A stretch of 64,000 bases of DNA from Chryseobacterium sp. RU37D (GTDB lineage: Bacteria; Bacteroidota; Bacteroidia; Flavobacteriales; Weeksellaceae): NCBI RefSeq assembly GCF_900156075.1, contig NZ_FTMM01000006.1, positions 62,001 to 126,000 of the forward strand, given 5' to 3'. The position numbers and the translations under genes were made by a program. The notes beneath the pieces are model-generated. The model saw nothing but the letters and a program-made list of their open reading frames with translations, was not told where the DNA came from and did not search any database. Shown here piece after piece: positions 59,054 through 64,000 of this stretch (positions within the stretch are counted from its first letter, which is position 1; each line of letters opens with the position of its first letter).

Positions 59054-60745
59054 ATGACAAATTCTAGAGCAAGAGAAACAACGGAAGCAATTGAAAGATT
59101 GTATATTTCTATGAGACACCTCTTTTACAGAGGTTTTTTTAAACCCAGCGGTGTTTCAGGAGAGAGCATAAGAAGTTTGTTAAAAACCATTAATCCTGAG
59201 ATTTACGGAAGCATGAATATTCCGAGCAAACTGGAGCTGGATGGTTTGATGTATGTGTTGGACAGGCTTCCGGAGGGAATTGAAGAATGCGCTTTTATTC
59301 ATCTGACATCGGATGAGGGGTTTGATAAAGGAAGTTTCGAACCTATTGTTCCTAAAAAGAGAAGAAGAAATTGTTACAGAATCGACGAACACCAAATGAA
59401 TATTGAAGTTCTTTTGGGTCGTTCAGAGATTTATGATATTCTTACACACCTTACATTTTTATTTATAGAAGCAGACAAAGTGAGAAATCTGGCTTTCATC
59501 CAAGATGAAAACTGGAAACCGACACGTGCTTTTAAAATTATCGAAGAGGTGGTAAAAGGCGAAAAGAAATTCAGCAGAAAGGAAAAAGAGGTAGCTTTAA
59601 TTCATTTGTCTTCATTAATAGGAAGAACTTTTGAAGAAACATTAAATGCTTACAATACTTTCGGAGACGACAATAATCCGGATCGTTTATTTAAAATCAT
59701 CTACAACTTAGGAAAAGTAAGTCTGGAAGATGCAAAACAGACGAGAGAAAGAGAAATTCATTTCAGTTCTATCTTAAAGGAAAGAGTCGGACACCATTAT
59801 TTTGGAGAAAAATGGGCGAATAAAGTGAAAGATGTTTTATTTGAAAACAATCTTCACATGCGTCCTTTACACATTATTTCTGCAAATATGCACTCAGTGA
59901 AAAATATGCTGTATGCAAATGATGCTTTAAAGAAAAAAGATAACAACGAAGTAGATTACAAACTGTACGGAGAAATTTCTGATAAAAAAGAACTTCGTGA
60001 TAAAGTTTCTAAATATGCATTGGAAGAAGGTTTAATTTATATTAATGACAAGAGCGGAAGTAATATTGATGTTCAGATCATTGATTTAAGCAAAACCAAT
60101 CTTAAAAATACCCCCTTCCACAGTATTAAGTTTGGCGGAGATGATGTAATTATGGTTTTCGATTACGCTTTCGGTGAACAGGCTTATGAGGTAATGGACG
60201 AATTATTAAGACCTTACGAACATAAAGGAGAAGTTTACATGATGAAAGTAAAATCTGTTTCCATTATGGGTAAAGCGGGAATTTTGGCAGGTGGAAAAGG
60301 TGATATTATGATCCCGACTTCGCATATTTTTGAAGGAACGGCAGATAATTACCCTTTTGAAAATGCTTTAAAAATGGCAGATTTCCACGACGATGAATTA
60401 AAGGCTTTCGAAGGTCCGATGATTACGGTTTTAGGAACATCGCTTCAAAACAGAGATATCCTTTCTTATTTTATGAATACTTCTTGGAAAGCTATTGGTC
60501 TTGAAATGGAAGGGGCTCATTACCAAAAAGCAATTCAGGTGGCGTCTAAAATCAGACATCATATTTCACCGGATCTGTTTGTGATGTATGCGTATTATGC
60601 TTCGGATAATCCTTTGGAAACGGGAAGTACACTTTCTTCAGGCGGTTTAGGTTTAACAGGTGTAAAACCAACGTATCTTATTACTTTAAGAATCTTAGAA
60701 AAGATTTTACAAAGCGGAAAGAAAGAAGTTTCTGCTAAAAAATAA
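59054..60745 (+). CDS. DUF6909-like protein with nucleoside-phosphorylase-like C-terminal half
   Basis: A 563-residue cytoplasmic protein, from memory matching the Bacteroidetes DUF6909 family. The N-terminal 300 residues are helical and charged (ETTEAIERLYISMRHLFYRG near the start). The last 230 residues resemble the nucleoside phosphorylase/AMP nucleosidase fold: VFDYAFGEQAYEVMDELL, then SIMGKAGILAGGKGDIMIP, TVLGTSLQNRD, and GLEMEGAHYQKA, where EMEG matches the nucleoside-binding Glu motif. A role in nucleoside or nucleotide hydrolysis is inferred only. Start chosen after the -7 box. Confidence 0.75.
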   Translation: MTNSRARETTEAIERLYISMRHLFYRGFFKPSGVSGESIRSLLKTINPEIYGSMNIPSKLELDGLMYVLDRLPEGIEECAFIHLTSDEGFDKGSFEPIVPKKRRRNCYRIDEHQMNIEVLLGRSEIYDILTHLTFLFIEADKVRNLAFIQDENWKPTRAFKIIEEVVKGEKKFSRKEKEVALIHLSSLIGRTFEETLNAYNTFGDDNNPDRLFKIIYNLGKVSLEDAKQTREREIHFSSILKERVGHHYFGEKWANKVKDVLFENNLHMRPLHIISANMHSVKNMLYANDALKKKDNNEVDYKLYGEISDKKELRDKVSKYALEEGLIYINDKSGSNIDVQIIDLSKTNLKNTPFHSIKFGGDDVIMVFDYAFGEQAYEVMDELLRPYEHKGEVYMMKVKSVSIMGKAGILAGGKGDIMIPTSHIFEGTADNYPFENALKMADFHDDELKAFEGPMITVLGTSLQNRDILSYFMNTSWKAIGLEMEGAHYQKAIQVASKIRHHISPDLFVMYAYYASDNPLETGSTLSSGGLGLTGVKPTYLITLRILEKILQSGKKEVSAKK

Positions 60746-60769
60746 ATTGATTATTTCAATTAATAATTT

Positions 60770-60804
60770 AATCCTTCAAGGTTTCAAAACTTTGAAGGAT
60801 TTTT
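60770..60804 (+). terminator. Terminator of the DUF6909 gene
   Basis: AATCCTTCAA and TTGAAGGATT form a perfect 10-bp stem with a 12-base loop. The T tail contains the next gene's TTG element. Confidence 0.85.
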
Positions 60805-60831
60805 GTTTGTGTTTAAGAAAACTTATCTTTA
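60803..60831 (+). promoter_or_regulatory. Candidate promoter of the DinB-like gene
   Basis: TTG at 60803-60805, an 18-base spacer, and TATCTTTA (last base differs from consensus) at 60824-60831. It lies 16 bases before the ATG. Confidence 0.5.
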
Positions 60832-60847
60832 AGAAAATTAAAAGAAA

Positions 60848-61312
60848 ATGAACACAACATCACAATTAGCCAAAAGATTTCGGGAAGTTATGTTGGATGG
60901 TTTATGGATTGCGAATACCAATTTTAAAGATCAGCTTAAAGATGTGACTTGGGAGCAGGCAACCACAAAAGTTGGTTCTTTAAACACCATTGCCATGCTT
61001 ACTTTTCATATTGATTATTATATTGTTGGATTAATTAATGTTTTTGAAGGAGGTGAATTAGAAATCAGAGATCAATATAGTTTTGATCTTACTCTGATTG
61101 AATCTCAGAAGCAGTGGGAGAGTCTTTTAGGTAAACTTTGGAATGATTCTGAAAATTTCGCAAAAATACTAGAACAAATGTCTGATTCTAAAATGAATGA
61201 TGTTTTTGTCGATGAAAAGTACGGAACATATTTAAGGAATATCGATGGCATGATTGAACATGCATATTATCATTTAGGACAAATTACTTTGATTAAAAAA
61301 TTTTTGGTATAA
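60848..61312 (+). CDS. DinB-like (DUF1572 type) protein
   Basis: A 154-residue, four-helix-type protein. The metal-site histidines expected of the DinB/YfiT superfamily are present: His in LTFHIDYYIVG (about residue 54) and the pair in IEHAYYHLGQI (about residues 138-142). Members are metal-binding and some act as thiol transferases, but this protein's substrate is unknown. It is short of any partner genes. Confidence 0.85.
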   Translation: MNTTSQLAKRFREVMLDGLWIANTNFKDQLKDVTWEQATTKVGSLNTIAMLTFHIDYYIVGLINVFEGGELEIRDQYSFDLTLIESQKQWESLLGKLWNDSENFAKILEQMSDSKMNDVFVDEKYGTYLRNIDGMIEHAYYHLGQITLIKKFLV

Positions 61313-61455
61313 ACAACAAATTAGACTAATTTTTTTCACGAATCATACGAATTTATTTATGTTTAAATTGTGTAAAGATTTGTGATATTCGTGCTAAATT
61401 TTAATCTCTCGCAGATTGAGCAAATCTCGCAGATGTTTGAGTAAAATAAATTCTG

Positions 61456-61480
61456 CGTAATCTGCAAAATCAATGAGAGA
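61456..61480. repeat. Dispersed intergenic repeat, copy 2
   Basis: CGTAATCTGCAAAATCA followed by ATGAGAGA, matching 54532-54556. Related text (TCTCGCAGAT) lies just upstream. Confidence 0.6.
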
Positions 61481-61535
61481 AATTTAATAATCAAATAGGT
61501 TAATCTAACCCAAAACTTCAATAATAACTCCACAT

Positions 61536-61566
61536 TTGAGGTTCTTATTTAAATTACATACCTTTA
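61536..61566 (+). promoter_or_regulatory. Promoter of the M1 peptidase gene
   Basis: TTG at 61536-61538, a 20-base spacer, then TACCTTTA at 61559-61566 (one base off consensus). It lies 20 bases before the ATG. Confidence 0.6.
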
Positions 61567-61586
61567 GAAAAAATAAAAAAGGTCAA

Positions 61587-63422
61587 ATGAAAAAATCGAC
61601 AGCAATCCTGTTTGCGTTTATCATTTCTCAGTTTCAGGCTCAGCAAGGGGCTTATTATCAGCAGAGTGCGAAGTACAAGATGGACATAGATGTAAACGCT
61701 GAAAAATTTACTTACGAAGGAAAACAAACATTAGAATACACCAATAATTCACCCGACGAGCTTAATGTTGTTTATTTCCATTTGTATTGGAATGCCTTTA
61801 AGCCCAATTCCATGATGGATCAAAGAGTGGCTTCTAAAGGAAAAAATGGAGATTCAAGATTGCAGAAAGACGGCGTTTCAAGATTAGCTTCCATTCCGAA
61901 AGATCAGGAAGGCGCACAAAATATTCACTGGATCAGACAGAACGGAAAAGATTTAAAGTTTGAAGTTCAGGAAACAATCATGAAAGTGTATCTGGCAGAA
62001 CCGATTAAGCCCAATTCCACGGCAATTTTCACAATGGATTGGGATGCTGTAATTCCTCAACAAATCAGAAGAAGCGGAAGAAATAACAAAGAAGGTGTTG
62101 ATATGACAATGACGCAATGGTATCCGAAAATCGCAGAATATGACTACGACGGATGGGCAACTTTCGATTATATCGGAAGAGAATTTCATGAGCCGTTTTC
62201 AGATTTTGATGTGACCATTAAAATCAACAAAGACTATGTAGTAGGAGCAGGAGGAATTCTTGAAAACTCGACAGAAGTAAAAGGCTACGATACAAATGCA
62301 AAAATCAAGGCTGATAAAAATAAATCAATATGGCGATGGACGGCGAAAAATATGCTTGATTTTGCCTGGAGTGCAGATAAAGATTATGTTGTGAAAAGCT
62401 TTGATGTTCCGCAAGGCCCGAAAGTTTTCATGGTATATCAAAATAATGATAAAACAAAGGTTTGGGAGCAGGCTCAGCCATACATAACGAAATATTTCCA
62501 GCTGATGAACTCTCATTTCGGAAAATATATCTATCCGACTTACGCATTCATTCAAGGTGGAGATGGTGGAATGGAATACGGGATGTGTACGATGATTTTA
62601 GGTGAAGCAAAAGACATTAAAGACTTGATGGGCTTAATGGCTCACGAAGGAGCACACTCCTGGTATCAGCAGATGCTGGCGACAAACGAATCGATGCGCC
62701 CGTGGATGGATGAAGGGTTTACAAGCTATGCAGAATCATATGTCATGTCTCAATTGTTTCCAAAAGATCTTCCCAATCCGTTTATGGAAAAGCTAAATGC
62801 ATACAGAGATTTCATTAAAAAAGGAATCGAAGAACCTGCAGTCTGGCTGGGCGATCACCATGATAATGGAACTTCCTATACTTATGCTTCTTATGTGAAA
62901 GGAGAGCTGTATTTGGTACAGCTGGGGTATATCATGGGCGAGCAGAATTTAGCCGAAACATTAAAGCAGTATTATGATCAATGGGCAATGAAACATCCGT
63001 CTGATAGAGATTTCCTGCATATCGCACAGAAAGTTTCGGGAATGGATCTGAAATGGTTCCAGAATTATTGGATCAATACCACAAAAACCATCAATTACGG
63101 AATCAAAGAAGTAAAATACGATGCAAAATCCACAACCATCACATTAGTAAATAATGGAGGAGTTCCGATGCCGATTGATTTTAGTGTGATGACCACGGAT
63201 AAGAAAATCGTAACCTACCAGATTCCTTTAAATATGACGCATACATGGAAAGAAAAAGATGCCTACGGAGAGTTTAAAACAATGCCTTACTGGCCTTGGA
63301 CACAGAAGGAATACATGATTACGATTCCTTATACAAAATCACAATTGTCCGTTCTGGGAATTGATTTCAGCCAGAGAATTGCTGATGTGAATATGGAAGA
63401 TAATTTTGTTGAAGTGAAATAA
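61587..63422 (+). CDS. Exported M1-family metallopeptidase
   Basis: A 611-residue zinc aminopeptidase-like protein with a signal peptide ending near FQAQ. The exopeptidase block is GGDGGMEYG. The zinc site is HEGAH followed 18 residues later by Glu in DEGFTSYAE. The start MKKSTAILFAF begins the signal peptide. A TTG start 51 bp upstream would lie in the promoter and is rejected. It probably degrades peptides in the periplasm or at the surface. A terminator follows. Confidence 0.93.
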   Translation: MKKSTAILFAFIISQFQAQQGAYYQQSAKYKMDIDVNAEKFTYEGKQTLEYTNNSPDELNVVYFHLYWNAFKPNSMMDQRVASKGKNGDSRLQKDGVSRLASIPKDQEGAQNIHWIRQNGKDLKFEVQETIMKVYLAEPIKPNSTAIFTMDWDAVIPQQIRRSGRNNKEGVDMTMTQWYPKIAEYDYDGWATFDYIGREFHEPFSDFDVTIKINKDYVVGAGGILENSTEVKGYDTNAKIKADKNKSIWRWTAKNMLDFAWSADKDYVVKSFDVPQGPKVFMVYQNNDKTKVWEQAQPYITKYFQLMNSHFGKYIYPTYAFIQGGDGGMEYGMCTMILGEAKDIKDLMGLMAHEGAHSWYQQMLATNESMRPWMDEGFTSYAESYVMSQLFPKDLPNPFMEKLNAYRDFIKKGIEEPAVWLGDHHDNGTSYTYASYVKGELYLVQLGYIMGEQNLAETLKQYYDQWAMKHPSDRDFLHIAQKVSGMDLKWFQNYWINTTKTINYGIKEVKYDAKSTTITLVNNGGVPMPIDFSVMTTDKKIVTYQIPLNMTHTWKEKDAYGEFKTMPYWPWTQKEYMITIPYTKSQLSVLGIDFSQRIADVNMEDNFVEVK

Positions 63423-63443
63423 TTATACTTGAATAGTGAAATA

Positions 63444-63473
63444 AAATCCCGCAGATAAACTACGGGATTTTTT
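63444..63473 (+). terminator. Terminator of the M1 peptidase gene
   Basis: AAATCCCG and CGGGATTT form a perfect 8-bp stem with an 11-base loop and a T tail. Confidence 0.85.
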
Positions 63474-63652
63474 ATCAGGTTATTTATTTAAAACCCGGCT
63501 ATCAGTTGGGAACAAACCTTGTGTTCGTCGCGTCAAAATTTAATTTTTAATAAGAAACTAATTCGCAATTCTTCTTAAAATCCTTAATTTTAATCCCTAA
63601 AACTAAATAGGCTTAATATGTTAATAAAAAGCTCTATTCGAAAAACAAATAA

Positions 63653-64000
63653 ATGAATTCAATTGTAATAAACATAGGAAACAGCAATATCAGATTCGGG
63701 CTTTTTGATGATGACAATTGTGATATTTCGTGGATAATCAATACGAAACCTTACAGAACGGCGGACGAATTGTATGTCCAGATGCTTATGCTGTACCAGA
63801 CTTATAAGGTTGAACCTAAAGAAATCAACAAAGTAATTATCGGATCAGTTGTTCCCCAGCTTACCAAAGTAATGAGCTCCGCAATCAAGAAAATCCATGG
63901 GATACTTCCTGTCATTGTTGATAGAAACACTCCTTCCGGAGTACAGGCAAAGTCTAAGCAGATGGGAACGGATATCTATGCAAATCTCGTTGCTGCCCAT
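63653..64000 (+). CDS. coaX: Type III pantothenate kinase, 5' part
   Basis: First step of coenzyme A synthesis, phosphorylating pantothenate. The first 116 residues are present before the window ends. They begin MNSIVINIGNSNIRFGLFDD, the phosphate-binding ASKHA motif of CoaX. IGSVVPQLTKVM and MGTDIYANLVAAH are also present. The frame is open to the last base. CoaX usually has about 240-260 residues, so roughly half is missing. Confidence 0.93.
   Translation, partial: MNSIVINIGNSNIRFGLFDDDNCDISWIINTKPYRTADELYVQMLMLYQTYKVEPKEINKVIIGSVVPQLTKVMSSAIKKIHGILPVIVDRNTPSGVQAKSKQMGTDIYANLVAAH

Noticed and set aside
61536-61586. Longer M1 peptidase reading from a TTG
   Set aside because: That TTG is the upstream promoter element and the signal peptide starts at 61587.

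Overview
The window looks like a chromosomal segment of a Flavobacteriia member, most like Chryseobacterium or a close relative in the Weeksellaceae. This rests on the AT-rich DNA, the Bacteroidetes -7 promoter element (TAnnTTTG) ahead of most transcription units, a type IX secretion sorting domain, GldH, GLPGLI and DUF3078 family proteins, and a complete alternative complex III operon. The species assignment is inference. No rRNA, tRNA, CRISPR array, prophage or insertion sequence was recognised.

Layout. 1-6.4 kb: two small secreted Lys-tailed proteins, a DUF1801 protein, gdhA, dprA, a rhomboid protease and a DUF3078 protein. 6.7-11.5 kb: a minus-strand suf cluster, sufA-sufB-(GxxExxY)-sufC-sufD, with the GxxExxY gene apparently inserted between flanking direct repeats. 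11.6-20 kb: a GLPGLI protein, a zinc metallopeptidase, an LTA-synthase-like sulfatase, a membrane-anchored TPR protein with ribH, and a lipoprotein gene with apt. 20.2-28.6 kb: actABCDEF, encoding the quinol-oxidising alternative complex III. 28.8-33.3 kb: a SPOR protein, a polytopic membrane protein, a T9SS cargo protein and selO. 33.4-37.6 kb: ricT-gldH-pbp1a. 37.8-44 kb: a FadL-like porin and GDSL lipoprotein pair, prs, rplY and sufS. About 44.1-44.3 kb: a decayed nitroreductase remnant. 44.4-48.3 kb: the haem operon hemA-hemC-hemD-hemE. 48.8-54.5 kb: the rod-shape operon mreB-mreC-mreD-mrdA-rodA. 54.6-64 kb: a pentapeptide protein, an NlpC/P60 lipoprotein, glutamine synthetase III, a DUF6909 protein with a nucleosidase-like C-terminal half, a DinB-like protein, an M1 aminopeptidase and the start of coaX.

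How the genes relate. Fe-S assembly (SufABCD here, with SufS encoded 31 kb away) serves the Fe-S subunit ActB. The hem operon supplies the haem that ActA and ActE bind covalently. Nitrogen assimilation is represented by gdhA and glnN. Envelope growth is represented by the rod operon, PBP1a and the NlpC/P60 hydrolase.

Most of the content is housekeeping. The unusual material is in small-scale structure: a one-base homopolymer event in the second Lys-tailed gene, a 10-G run inside mreC, an apparently leaderless selO, terminators fused to the next gene's promoter, the interrupted suf operon, several families of intergenic palindromes, and a gene relic that kept its terminator. I did not find a convincing new multi-gene system.
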